From contig NW_004454216.1 of NCBI RefSeq assembly GCF_000283155.1, forward strand, positions 6,037,439 to 6,101,438: a stretch of 64,000 bases of DNA, read 5' to 3'. A program made the position numbers and the translations under genes. This document shows, piece by piece, positions 48,124 to 58,745 of the stretch. This stretch comes from Ceratotherium simum simum. Lineage: Eukaryota > Chordata > Mammalia > Perissodactyla > Rhinocerotidae. The notes beneath the pieces are model-generated. The model did not search any database. It saw only the letters and a program-made list of their open reading frames with translations, and was not told where the DNA came from. Positions within the stretch are counted from its first letter, which is position 1, and every line of letters begins with the position of its first letter.

Positions 48124-48739
48124 ATAAAGAGGGCAAAGCGAGGCTTGGTATTCCACAAGTCTGCTCAAGGTAGGCTATGGAATGGATAATTACTCCCAGT
48201 GCTTGCCCCCTGGGTTTGCAATTTAAATTAGGTCGACATTGCTAGGAGGTAATTACAGGTGTTCCAGCAAAACCAACAGGGATGTTTGGGAGTTTCTGAT
48301 TGTGCTTGTAGAGGTGCCTTGGCAGCAAGGAAAACTTAATATAATTATTTTTAAGCCACAGGAGAAAATGACAGACAACAAACAATTGTTTTAAAAGAGT
48401 GTCATAAATTCAAGAGTAAGTATTCTGTCATACATGCAGCTGGGAAAGTTAAAAGCAGAGTAGCCCTACCAATGACAAGAAAAGCTATTCCACACCACCA
48501 TCTCTTCCAATTTCCTCATTTCACCCTTGCTTCTACCTCCAAGTTCATTCCTTCTACAGCATTGTCTTACCTTGACCTACAGACGATAATTACAAGACAG
48601 CCAGACGTCACCATTTACTCTGTTTGGGGCTCCAAATATTTCTGGTGGGTATTGGTTTAACCCTCTGTTTGTCTTTGTTGTTGTTGGTTTGTCTGAAACT
48701 TCACGGAAAGATAACTGTGCTTGAGTAAGAACATTTGAT
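48124..48739. other. No recognised feature
   Basis: Unique sequence. Nothing supported. Confidence 0.5.
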
Positions 48740-48900
48740 TTCCATTCCCTTTTTACAAGCTAAGCAAGACATTAAACCCCTCTGGGCCTTGGCATCTCTG
48801 TTTGTAGAATAACATCTACTATGCCTAACTCATAGGATGATTTCAGCAATCAAAAGACATGAATATAAAATATGCTTTATAAATTGCAAAGTGGAGGAGC
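48740..48900 (+). mobile_element. MIR SINE relic
   Basis: AAGACATTAAACCCCTCTGG, GCCTTGGCATCTCTGTTTG, CTCATAGGATGATTTCAGC: the central and 3' MIR regions. Confidence 0.7.
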
Positions 48901-49140
48901 AACGGGAGTTAATTCTTTTTAATTATTATTTTCCTGATTTTAGAAAATTTGAAAAACAGAGAAGTACAAACATGGACAAATTCCTTTCTCAGACTTACAG
49001 CTTTAAGTCGTGGCTAAAAAGTCTCATTCCTCATTTCTGTGTAGTCACTCACCTGGGGAAGCCCCCCTCCACTAAGGTGGCAGTGTCTGTCACATTCATA
49101 TGTTGGTGTCCAATTCTCTGAGTTCAGAAAATACACAGGA

Positions 49141-49442
49141 CGGGGCCGGCCCCGTGGCTTAGCAGTTAAGGGCGCGTGCTCCGCTACTGGCGGCCCGGGT
49201 TTGGATCCCGGGCGCGCACCGACGCATTGCTTCTCCAGCCATGCTGAGGCTGCGTCCCACATACAGCACCTAGAAGGATGTGCATCTATGACATACAACT
49301 ATCTCCTGGGGCTTTGGGGAAGAAGAAAAGGAGAAGGATTGGCAATAGATGTCAGCTCAGAGCAGGTCTTCCTCAGCAAAAAGAGGAGGATTAGCACGGA
49401 TGTTAGCTCAGGGCTGATCTCCCTCACAAAAAAAAAAAGAAA
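49141..49442 (+). mobile_element. Long composite ERE-type SINE
   Basis: Same module order as the copy at 47762: GGGGCCGGCCCCGTGGCTTA head, CTTTGGGG module, then both GTTAGCTCAG-type modules and an A11 tail. Duplication GAAAATACACAGGA at 49127-49140 and 49443-49456 is perfect, so the insertion is fairly recent. Confidence 0.94.
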
Positions 49443-49456
49443 GAAAATACACAGGA

Positions 49457-51085
49457 AATGGAAATTCCTGGCATATATTGCTACCCAGATTCTCCCTACC
49501 CTTTAAGAAGCACATCTTTCATGATGGAATGTGCCACATTAGTCTACACACCCATGCTCATGCAAATACTTCGTATTCTGATGTGCAATTGATTTCTGGA
49601 TGCTCTCTCAGAATGCATATAGATGGGTTGTTAGGAAATTGTGGCGTCAATCAAGACACCACAAAAGGCAGCATTCTACAGTGCACAGAATACCTTAGAT
49701 TTGTGGTAGGCACAGATCCTGGTGATTGGTCGGTATCTTTCTTGAGGTCTTCCGTGGTCTGGATCTATGATCATTTTGTTGGTTTGTTGATTTGTGTATG
49801 TGTGTGTTTGTTTTTCTTAATCCAGTTCCATCTGTGTTCTAGGCAGTAGAAGGCATCCCCAGATATAAGCATTAAGGTCTTTATCAGTCTTGGTGTGTGG
49901 TCAAGCTGTGTTTTCATCCTTTCTTGTGTACTCATAAGTATTTTACCAAATTAAGAGACATAATATTTTAATTAACTAGTAAATGTCTTGCATATTGTCC
50001 CAGAGGACATGTTTTATCCATTGGTTTTTATCCTGGCATCACTGGATCTGTAATGCCAGAGCATCTTTGTCCATGCACATCCTTCAGGATACCTGGACGG
50101 TGTAGCTAGGAGGCACTCTTGGAGTGGAGGCTGTGATAGATGAAAGAGTAGAACAGACATTGGAAACTGATAGCTGCACAAAATTCCCTAATGCAGTACC
50201 CCACTCTAAATTCCTGGCTCCCATTCCAGTGCTCTCTTACTATCTAGTTTCCATTTGCCACATGTGTCTCATCTATTATAGTTCCTTGCCTGAAAGAGAA
50301 TTTCAAAATAGTAGGAGCAGAGAAAAGTTAAAGGCCTGATAATTATGTAGAAGGCAGGGTTGATGGTGGCAGGGAGCCAGCACAGGATAAGCCCTTGTGA
50401 GCACTTCTGTTTTTCCTCGAGTAGCGGAAAGAGCTCAATCACATTCATCAAAGATTAAAGTGCTTTGAGCTGCCCCTCCAGAGCACTTGGAAAGAGATGT
50501 CTTCTTCTCTCTCATCCAGAGCAGCTTAAGTTTTTCCAACCATCTATTATTTTTCTACATCTGGTACAGTTTTTCCAACTTTCCACCAGGAGTTCTTCTT
50601 AAAAACCCTTGGTCATTCAGAGACATCCATTTTTCCTTGGCTGAAAAAGCATTGAGAGGCTTGAAGGTCAGGAAGAGGGGAGTTTAGGGTTGATCTGCAA
50701 AAAAATGTGAAGATAAGTTTTGTGTTCAGAACCCCTGGTTTCCTGCTCTGTGTCATGTGTCTGTGAGATGGTTCTGAAAATTAAATAGAATGAGTGTGGG
50801 AGCAAACCTGAATCACTCAACCCTGAGAGAAAGCATGTGTCTGAACCTGGTTCAACTCAATTCAACAAGTATTGATTGACTGCCTGGGATATGCTATCAC
50901 AGGGTTAGCAGGATAAAAAGCAGAAAACCTACAGAAAGGAGAGTGATTAAGGCTCTGTCACCTGCTGTCCTTGGTGCTGCCTTTTATATTACCTGAAGCT
51001 TGACTAACAACAACTCATGAATTAGGAAATTTTTGCAGTAAGTTTTTGCCTTCAGAAAGTTTTTACCTAGCCTTGGTAATGGGAT
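49457..51085. other. Mostly unique sequence
   Basis: A weak L2-like piece (TTCAACAAGTATTGATTGAC, TGCCTGGGATATGCTATC) lies at about 50850-50950. The 123-codon plus frame at 49478-49849 begins in the SINE flank and shows no recognised similarity. Confidence 0.4.
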
Positions 51086-51089
51086 ACTG

Positions 51090-51600
51090 ATTTTCTTTGG
51101 GAAACACTCTCTCCCACTTTCAGTCCATGACACTTGGTAAAACTGATTCCATCACCAGTTGCAGGAGAAGGCATGTGACACAGGCTAAGGCAATCAGAGC
51201 ATGACATTTCCCAAGCTGCAGTGATTGGTCCAGAGAAGGGCACGTGATAATATCAAAGCCAGTCTCACATAATCCTGAGATTATTTTCCAGAGCCACCAG
51301 AAGAGAGATGCTCTTTCTCTGCTGAAGTTGCTGAAAGCAGAAATTAAGGGCTTGAAGCTGCCAGCAACCAAACTGACATTAAAAAAAAGAGATTGCCTCA
51401 GAAAAGACCTAATCCAGAGACAAGCAGAGCCCAGTACCAAAAGAGAGAATCTTGAAGCCATTGTTTAAGCCTTGAGATCCACCTTTTCCAAAAGCCATCC
51501 CCCTTGGAATTCCCGTTACTTGAACCAATAAATTCTCCTTCTTCTTAACCCAGCTTGAATTGGATTTATTGAGACTTGCGACTCAAAATTACCTGACAAA
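51090..51600 (+). mobile_element. Old interspersed repeat, same family as 29175, opposite strand
   Basis: GTGATTGGTCCAGAGAAGGG, CACGTGA, then CTTGAACCAATAAATTCTCC and CAGCTTGAATTGGATTTATT match the reverse complement of the 29175-30830 copy by landmarks. The AATAAA near 51527 fits an LTR-like or transcribed repeat end. Frames of 113 (minus) and 74 (plus) codons lie inside it. Confidence 0.45.
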
Positions 51601-52099
51601 TTTATTCCTATATTTGATGAATCATCCCAAAGGATACTAACTGTCCTTCCATTAGCCTTAGTTAACTGAAAGGAAAGATAATCATTAAGAAATCATATTT
51701 ACAATTTTATGTATAACTTTATAAGCATGTAATTTATCTTAATATACCTTCCTATTGGGAAGGAACCCATAAGTGGATACCAAACTTCATTTATTAATTT
51801 GGAGTAAAGGGAAGAATATGCTTAAAACCATTGATCAAGAATGCAAGTTCATAGAGAATGGGAATGAATATTAGGGTATTGGCACATTGGCCAATGGTTT
51901 TGTCAACACCTTTTACCTGATACTGCCTGATAATTTAAGCACATGTAGGTACTCATCTCCACCAACTATATGCAGTAAGGGACTAATCGAGTTCCAAAAG
52001 AGATCAGAAATTCTGCTTACCTGGTCTAAAAGATTCTGGGACAATATCAATCTCCTATTGCAGTGGCATAAATCTCCCGATCTCAATAAATCCATTGTT
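51601..52099. other. No recognised feature
   Basis: Unique sequence. Nothing supported. Confidence 0.5.
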
Positions 52100-52600
52100 T
52101 ATTACAGAGTATTTACTATCTGCCAGCCACCATGCCAAGAGCTTTACATGTCAAATATTTCATTGAAACTTCATAAGACCCTATTTTGAATCCCATTAAA
52201 AATCAGGAAACTGGGGCCAGCGTGGTGGTATAGTGGTTAAGTTTGCATGCTCCACTTCAGTAGCCCGGGGTTCACAGGTTCGGATCCCAGGCGCGGACCT
52301 ACACACCACTCATCAAGCCATGCTGTGGCAGCATCCCACGTACAAAATAGAAGAAGATTGGTACAGATGTTAGCTCAGGGACAATCTTCCTCAAGTAAAA
52401 AGAGGAAGATTGGCAACAGATGTTAGCTCAGAGCCAATCTTCCTCACCAGAAAAAAAAAAAATCAGGAAACTGAGGTTCCTGCAAATTAAACAGCTTAAG
52501 CAAAGGTCAGCTATAAAGAGGAAGCTGAATTTGAAAACAGGTCCATATAATCCCAAACCTGTGACCTCAACTGTATTATTCTCAGCCCCTAATCTTCTCA
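52100..52600 (-). mobile_element. MIR SINE relic split by an ERE
   Basis: The reversed MIR runs TTTACTATCTGCCAGCCACC ... CATTAAAAATCAGGAAACT, is broken at 52213-52457, and resumes CTGAGGTTCCTGCAAATTAA. The ERE landed in the conserved AGGAAACTGAGG core. Confidence 0.75.
52213..52457 (+). mobile_element. ERE-type SINE inserted in MIR
   Basis: GGGGCCAGCGTGGTGGTATA head, GGTTCGGATCCCAGG B box, two GTTAGCTCAG modules, A12 tail. Perfect duplication AAAAATCAGGAAACT at 52198-52212 and 52458-52472. Confidence 0.94.
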
Positions 52601-53079
52601 CTTTCCCATCCATTACACACCATCATGGTTACCAACTGAGCTCATAGAATCTTGAGTCAACTAACTCAACTTAACTTCCTAAGGTTCTAGCCCTGCTCTG
52701 CCCCAAACTGCACTCTTTCCTCACCTCAATGCTAAGATTCCAACTGCCCAAACTCTGAGGATTTACTAGATCTCAGGGAGCACCTATCCAGGGATACTCA
52801 GCCTCAGTGTGAGAGAAAGGAAAGAGAGCATACAAGGAATCCTCTAGTCCTTTGTAACTCACCTGTCCTATTACAGACTCATCAGCAACCTCTTTAAACC
52901 AATTCCTCCCTTAAAACAAGCAACAAATCTCAAGTTATTGAGACAGCTTCCTCAAATGAAGTATCCAACCAGTTGCTAAATTCTGCAAATTCCCTCTTCA
53001 AGATTACTCCTGTTACTTTCTAATCCTTCTGCATTGTATTACCTGCTCTCCTTAGGACTATTATACGTTCTTCCTACCC

Positions 53080-53640
53080 AGTCTCTCTGTCTCTGATCTC
53101 TCCCTCCCTAATTCCTCCTAGAGATTAACCTAAAAGACCCTTTCTATCACGTTACTTACCAGCTCAAAAAACTTCATCTGCTCCCATTGTTTACTGAATG
53201 GTTTTAAAAAGTTTTAACATAGCTTCTAAGGACTTGCATAAACTGGCCTCTGTCTATTTTTCTCCCTCTTTGCCTCCCTAAATACACTTTTCTTCTAAAA
53301 TGTTCCGGTTGCCAGCCCCTGAACTCAGCTTGCTTTCTCAGCTCTAGGATCCTGTTCACACTGTTTACTCAGCATGATATGTGCTCCCCCTTGTCTCCAC
53401 CCACAGTGATTCTATTTCATCCTTAAAGACTCAGATTACATTCCACTTCTTCAGAACCCCCAACCAGAAATTACTCCTCTTCCTCTAAATACCAAAGGAG
53501 CTTACAGATATCACTTATTATTGATACTACCTTCTTTGATACTTATCATGTACTGCCTTGTACTGCAACTATGCAAGTAGGGATTTCATCCTCCCCACCA
53601 ATATTAAGCTTTTAAGAACAGAACTCACAACATACACATA
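53080..53640 (+). mobile_element. L2 LINE relic
   Basis: CACGTTACTTACCAGCTCAA, AACTTCATCTGCTCCCATTG, AAACTGGCCTCTGTCTATTT, CTTGTCTCCACCCACAGTGA and CATCCTTAAAGACTCAG follow the L2 3' region in order. Confidence 0.75.
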
Positions 53641-53741
53641 TTTATGCCCTACTATAACACTTAGCCTAGAGCCTTGGCTATGAGAGATACTGCACAGGAC
53701 TAACTGAATAAGTGAAATCTACGAAATGGGTAAAATGCTAT

Positions 53742-54505
53742 TGTAGTCAACATCCAAGATGGTCCCCAAGGATCCTTGCCTCCTGGTATTCATGCCCTCG
53801 TGTTATCCCCTCCCACACTGAATAACCAATGAAACAGTTTAGAAATAACAGAATGTGACTTCCAAGGAGAAGTCACGAAAGATATTGTGAACGCCAAGAG
53901 TGACAATAATGTAAACTGTGGACTTTGGGTGATTAGGATGTGTCAGTGTAGGCTCATCAGTTGTAACAAATGCACCACTCTGGTGTGGGATGTCGATAAT
54001 GAGAGAGGGAGGCTACGCATGTGTGAGGCCAGGGGATATATGAGAAATCTCTGTATTTTCTCCTGAATTTCGCTGTAAAACTGAAACTGCTCTAAAAAAA
54101 AAAATGTCTTTAAAAAAAAAGATACAGTAACTTTCACTTTGTGCTCTCTTCCATCACTTCCTCTTGGGGAAGGGAGCAACCATGTCATAAGGACACTCAG
54201 TTAGTCCTATGGGTTGGTCACATGGTGGGGAATTGAAGCCTCATGCCAACAGCCAGCACCAACGTATCTACTACATGAGTGAACCATCTTGGCACCCTTG
54301 CCTCCAACGCCAGTCAAGCCTTCAGATGAGTATAGCCCCAGCCAACATCTTAACTACACTCTCTTCAGAGACCCTGAGATAGAATCACCCAGCTAAGCTG
54401 CTCCAGAACTCCTGACCCATAGAAACTGTGTGAGATAATATATGTCTATTATTTTTAAGATCCTAAATTTTATAATTTTTTACAAAGCAATACATAACTA
54501 ATACA
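53742..54505 (+). mobile_element. ERVL-MaLR solo LTR split by an L1 3' end
   Basis: Left arm TGTAGTCAACATCCAAGATG to about 53892, right arm from about 54113 through AACAGCCAGCACCAACG, CAGTCAAGCCTTCAGATGAG and CATAACTAATACA. The arms join into one MLT1-like LTR when the insert is ignored. Confidence 0.82.
53893..54112 (+). mobile_element. LINE-1 3'UTR fragment inside an LTR
   Basis: AATGTAAACTGTGGACTTTG, CAACAAATGCACCACTCTG-like text, GAAACTGCTCTAAAAAAAA and a terminal A run are L1 3' end sequence. AAAGATATTGTGA before and AAAGATACAGTAA after look like a diverged duplication. Confidence 0.85.
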
Positions 54506-54814
54506 CAAGCCCATCATGGTAGCTGTAAATACAAGCATGAGAAAATCCAAAGAACTTCTACTGGGTTTGAGGAGAAGATGAAAAGAAAAATGGGAAGTAA
54601 TAAAAGAAAGACTTCAAAAATTTGAATACCTGAGCTGTGCATGCAAGATTTTTCTGTTGCCAGAAACTATTAACAAAAGATTGTTTTCAGTATCCAGGTC
54701 TCCGCATGTTTCTGATCTGTGACCCATAATCTCTAGGTATGTTTGTAATCCCAATTACCATGCATATGATAAAGATTAGTGACTATCATCCATTAGCATT
54801 CCTATGGCCCAGAA

Positions 54815-55025
54815 ACTCTTTTGAGATCTTCCCAACAACCCTAGGATATAGCTACTGTCATTATCCCCATTTTATAGAAGAGGCCACCGAGGCACACAGA
54901 GATTAAGTAATTTGCTCATGGTTTTAGATTGGGCAGGTGGCAGAGCTGGTTTCACATCCAGGCAGCCTGGATTTACAGCCCACACTCTGAATCAGTATGC
55001 TATATGAGACACCATGCTTCCTTTA
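54815..55025 (-). mobile_element. MIR SINE relic
   Basis: GTCATTATCCCCATTTTATA, GAGGCACACAGAGATTAAGT, AATTTGCTCATGG and CACATCCAGGCAGCCTGG give a clear reversed MIR. Confidence 0.85.
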
Positions 55026-55029
55026 GGAC

Positions 55030-55739
55030 TTGACATTATATACAACATTTCACAGAAATCACTTAAAGTATAAAATTAAAGTTTATTTAAAATTGGTGAC
55101 TATAATTAACTCATAGATTGGCCCCAGCAATCCTCACTTGGTTACAAGATGGTCTTACTTTACTTCCTCTGATAGTTAAAATAGCGAAGTAAAGCTGAGA
55201 GTCTGTTTCATCCGGAACTCCCTCAAGAGACGCTCTCAAAGCCTTGAGTGTGTTTATCTCCAGCCTAGTAGGATCTGAAGCATCCTTCGATTCAAGTCGG
55301 GTGCATCAAACGGTGATGTTTGAATCCAGACTGCAATTGTTGATTTTCTAAATACAATAATTTATTTTACTCTTTTGTTGAAGTCTAGAAGGAATATGGT
55401 AAATAAGAAGAAAAGTACCATTTAGGAGATATTTTTATTCAGCCTATTTTCACAAATGCTGTTCAAAATCCTGAAAAAGATATGAAAATTTGTAAAATCC
55501 TGCTCTTAAGGAGCTGATACTGTAATAGGTATAGATGGATTATAATAGTTTTTCATTATCAATAAGGATAAATTATATTGTAACAACTCAAAGGGGACAT
55601 TATGATATTTTTCACATCCCAAGCATCCAACAAAACCTTCCATAGGTTGGACCATAGATTAGAAGGTCAAAATAATAGATCCCTTCTCAGTACCCTCAAT
55701 AGAAATTTATCCAATAAACATAAAATATTTTCCAAATGT
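55030..55739. other. No recognised feature
   Basis: Unique AT-rich sequence. Nothing supported. Confidence 0.5.
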
Positions 55740-56835
55740 ATTAATTTTGCTTTTTTATTTTTAAATGCAAAATAAATAAGATACATACATACTTCTTATA
55801 AGTAGTGAAAAAAGACAAAGTGTATTTAAAAACTTAAATCTCTTCCTTCACCCCTCCTCCATTCCCACTCTCCTAAACTAACCAGTTTATGTCTCTTTCC
55901 ATACCTTGCCCCACACCCATGCAAATATTTGCAAACATAAATAGAGTATTTTGTGGTGGCTGTCGTTTATTTTATAAAAATGGGATTGGAAACCCTACAT
56001 ACTACCTTCAACTGAATATTATTCCTTAATAATATACTATTACAGACGTTTCATCAGGTCAATAGATGAACTCAAAAGAGTTAACTCATTCCTGGTAAAA
56101 GGTGCATAATGGTCCTAAACTAGACATCAGTTTATTCTACCACTTCTATTGATGGTCATTCAACTCTTCTCTAGAAACTTTTGCCACTACACACAGCCCC
56201 ACAGTTAAGCATTCTTGTACCAACGGCCTACAGCCTGCTTTTATTTCTGTAAGATGAATCTCCATAGCGGGGTCATTGGGTCATGGATATGCATTTTTAA
56301 ATTTTAATAGAAATTTCTAGGTTACTTTTCATAGCAAGGTTGTAGCACTTGACATTGCCAAAGCAATCTGTGAGGATGTCGGTTTCCCTGTATCCTTGCC
56401 AGCACTTGATCTTCTAATTCTGTAGTTTTTGCTAATCTGATGGGTAGAAATTATCTTTTTGTTGCTTTAATTTTTACTTCCCAATTAATATGGTAAAGCA
56501 TTTATACAAATGTTTACAGACCATTTAGATTTTTCTCTTCTCATAATTACTTATTTATATCTTTTGTCTCTTTTTCTTTCTATTAGGTCTTTTTTCTTAT
56601 TAATATGTAAAATCAAATTGTATTGACTTTTTATCTGTAATTTGGGTTGCAAATAATTTTTTCCAGTTAACCCTTTATTTTTATAATTTTGTTTATGGAG
56701 TCTATTACCATCCAAATACTTTTATTTTAATATAGTCAAATATACCTATTTTTTCCTTTACTGTTTCTCAGTTTGGTATCTTAGGTTCCTTCTAGCCCAA
56801 GATCATGAACAGTTTTCTAAATTTTCTTTAAATAT
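55740..56835 (-). mobile_element. Old LINE-1, ORF2 3' half and 3'UTR
   Basis: GGGTCATTGGGTCATGGATA, CTTGCCAGCACTTGATCTTC, GCTAATCTGATGGGTAGAAA and GGTTGCAAATAATTTTTTCC are old L1 text in reverse. Highly diverged with no long frame. Confidence 0.7.
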
Positions 56836-56839
56836 TTTA

Positions 56840-57540
56840 TCATTTCATTTGTATCACATTCCTTTTCTTTCAATATGCTGGAGATATTGTTCCATTATCT
56901 TCCAGCCTCCAATGTTGGAGATGAGAAGTTTCATGCTAGTCTCATTTTCTGTTTTAAATAAACTGGAGGGTCTAGTATATTTAGGGTGTGTGTTTGCATG
57001 TGTGTGTCTTTTGTTTTGTTTAACTATACTGTCTGAAATCTTGAAAATTCTCTTTACCTTTGTAATTCAATAAGTTCACCGAAGCATATCTAGGTCTGTG
57101 ACTATTTTCATTAATCCTTCAATAAGCCCTTTCAATTTACAGACTTAAAAAGAAAAAAACAATTGCTTTTTAAATTTTCAGTAAGTTCCTCTTCTTCTAA
57201 CTCCCATTAGTTATGTGCTAGATCTTTGGGTTATTTAGTCCACGTCTCTCAGCTTTTCACTCATGATTTCTCTGTGTTTTTACTCTGTCGAGATGTACCT
57301 TTTCCACTGGATCTTCCAAGTCATAAATTCAGTTCTAAGAAGTATTCTCATTTTTTTCAACAAGTTTTTAAACATTTTAATTTCAAAAAGCATTGTTTAC
57401 AGTCTTGTTGCATCTCTTTGCGAGTCCTTATTATATTTCTTTTTTAAAGCATCTTTGAACTCTTCTGTCTACCTGATTTATGGGAAGTCATTCACACTAG
57501 ATGCTCACCTAGGAACCCCTCTGTGAGTGTCTTCTAGTGA
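56840..57540 (-). mobile_element. Old LINE-1 / HAL1 ORF1-like segment
   Basis: CATTATCTTCCAGCCTCC followed by GATGAGAAGTTTCATGC resembles the antisense of the L1 ORF1 C-terminal domain, and the downstream part (CTGGATCTTCCAAGTCATAA) the antisense of its coiled coil. Directly next to ORF2-like sequence, it may be a half-L1 or a separate insertion. Frames of 73-87 codons are antisense noise. Confidence 0.45.
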
Positions 57541-58205
57541 AGATTATTTTTGTTTTTCCTGCTTATGGTTTTATGTTCCTTTAGCAGCCACACAAGTCAG
57601 ATTATCCAAATTTCTCCTCCAGGGGCAGACCACCAAGTGGGGAATCCATGTAGATTCAGAGGCAAATAAATATCAAATAGGGTCTCTGCTGAGCCACGGA
57701 GAGAAAGCATCTCTGAGAGCAGGTCCTCTCTATTGCAGAGATTGAGAGCAGGATTAAGAGGCCAGTAGGAAAGGGCTGCCTTCCCAAGAGGATGTGCAGG
57801 CTCTGCCAATAAATTCCTCGTCATGGAACAGAAAACCAAGCCTTTCCAGAAAGCTCGCGACAAAGCAAACCTTTTCCTCTGCCGGTGGTCACCCACCCTC
57901 GCAGCAAGGAAAAGAAGCCTCTGCATTTGCTCTTCCCTGTACGTGATCCACTCCAACAGATCCCTGAACAATAATCCACCTCAGGACTTCATCAGGTTGC
58001 CTGCCCCAATACTGCATTGTTCCAGAGAGAGACTTAGTGGGAAAGAGGAAAACGGGAATCCAGGATGTGTACTCAAGATAATGTATTCTTAGAATTTGAT
58101 ATTCAGCAGGGTTTTGTTTTTTTTTTTATATACCTTATAAGCACACATTTCTCAGGAAATGCTTGAAGAATATGTACCTCCAAACTATAGTGAATGCAGT
58201 TAATA
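57541..58205. other. Unrecognised, GC-richer block with opposed frames
   Basis: At 57597-57971 a 124-codon minus frame overlaps an 89-codon plus frame (57823-58092). Neither resembles a family I know. GC content is higher than the flanks and I see no repeat landmark. Confidence 0.35.
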
Positions 58206-58223
58206 AAAACCTGGAATATTCTT

Positions 58224-58495
58224 GAGCCAGCCCTGTTGGCCTAGTGGTTCAAGTTCGGCACACTCCATTTTGGTGGTCCAGGTTCGGTTCCCGGGCATGG
58301 AACCACACCACTCATCTGTCAGTAACCACGCTGTGGCGGCAGCTCACATAGAACTAAAAAGACTTACAACTAGAATATAACACTATGTACTGGGGCCTTG
58401 GGAAGGAATAAAAAAAAAAAGAGAGAGAGGAAGATTGGCAACAGATGTCAGCTCACAGTAAATCCTTCCTAGCAAAAAAGAAAAAAAAAAAAACA
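58224..58495 (+). mobile_element. ERE-related SINE (CCTAGTGGTT head form)
   Basis: GAGCCAGCCCTGTTGGCCTA head, GGTTCGGTTCCCGGGC B box, CATCTGTCAGTAACCACGC, GCGGCAGCTCACATAG, GGGGCCTTGGG, then GTCAGCTCACAGTAAATC and A-rich tail. Flanks AACCTGGAATATTCTT and AACCTAGAATATTCTT are the target duplication. Confidence 0.92.
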
Positions 58496-58671
58496 AACCT
58501 AGAATATTCTTTGTACTTTTCTTTCCCTTGGATGTGAATTTCTCCTGGTCAGTCAGAGATATCTACATTTCCTCAAGGAGAATTGGGATGTTTATAGTAG
58601 CAGCACAAAGAGTTAGGCTAGTCATTCTTTTTTTTTTTTTAACTTCGAAATGATCTGGTAAAGCCCCCTTC

Positions 58672-58740
58672 AAAAACAATAGTTTTGAGGGGGGCGGGAA
58701 AACAATAGTTCTGACGGGGAAAAAAAACAATAGTTTTGAT
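58672..58740 (+). repeat. Small tandem repeat, about 26-bp unit
   Basis: AACAATAGTTTTGAGGGG-type units recur, with CAATAG at 58677, 58703 and 58728 (spacing 26 and 25), about 2.6 copies. Each unit joins an A run, CAATAGTTnTGA and a G run. Confidence 0.8.
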
Positions 58741-58745
58741 TCACA

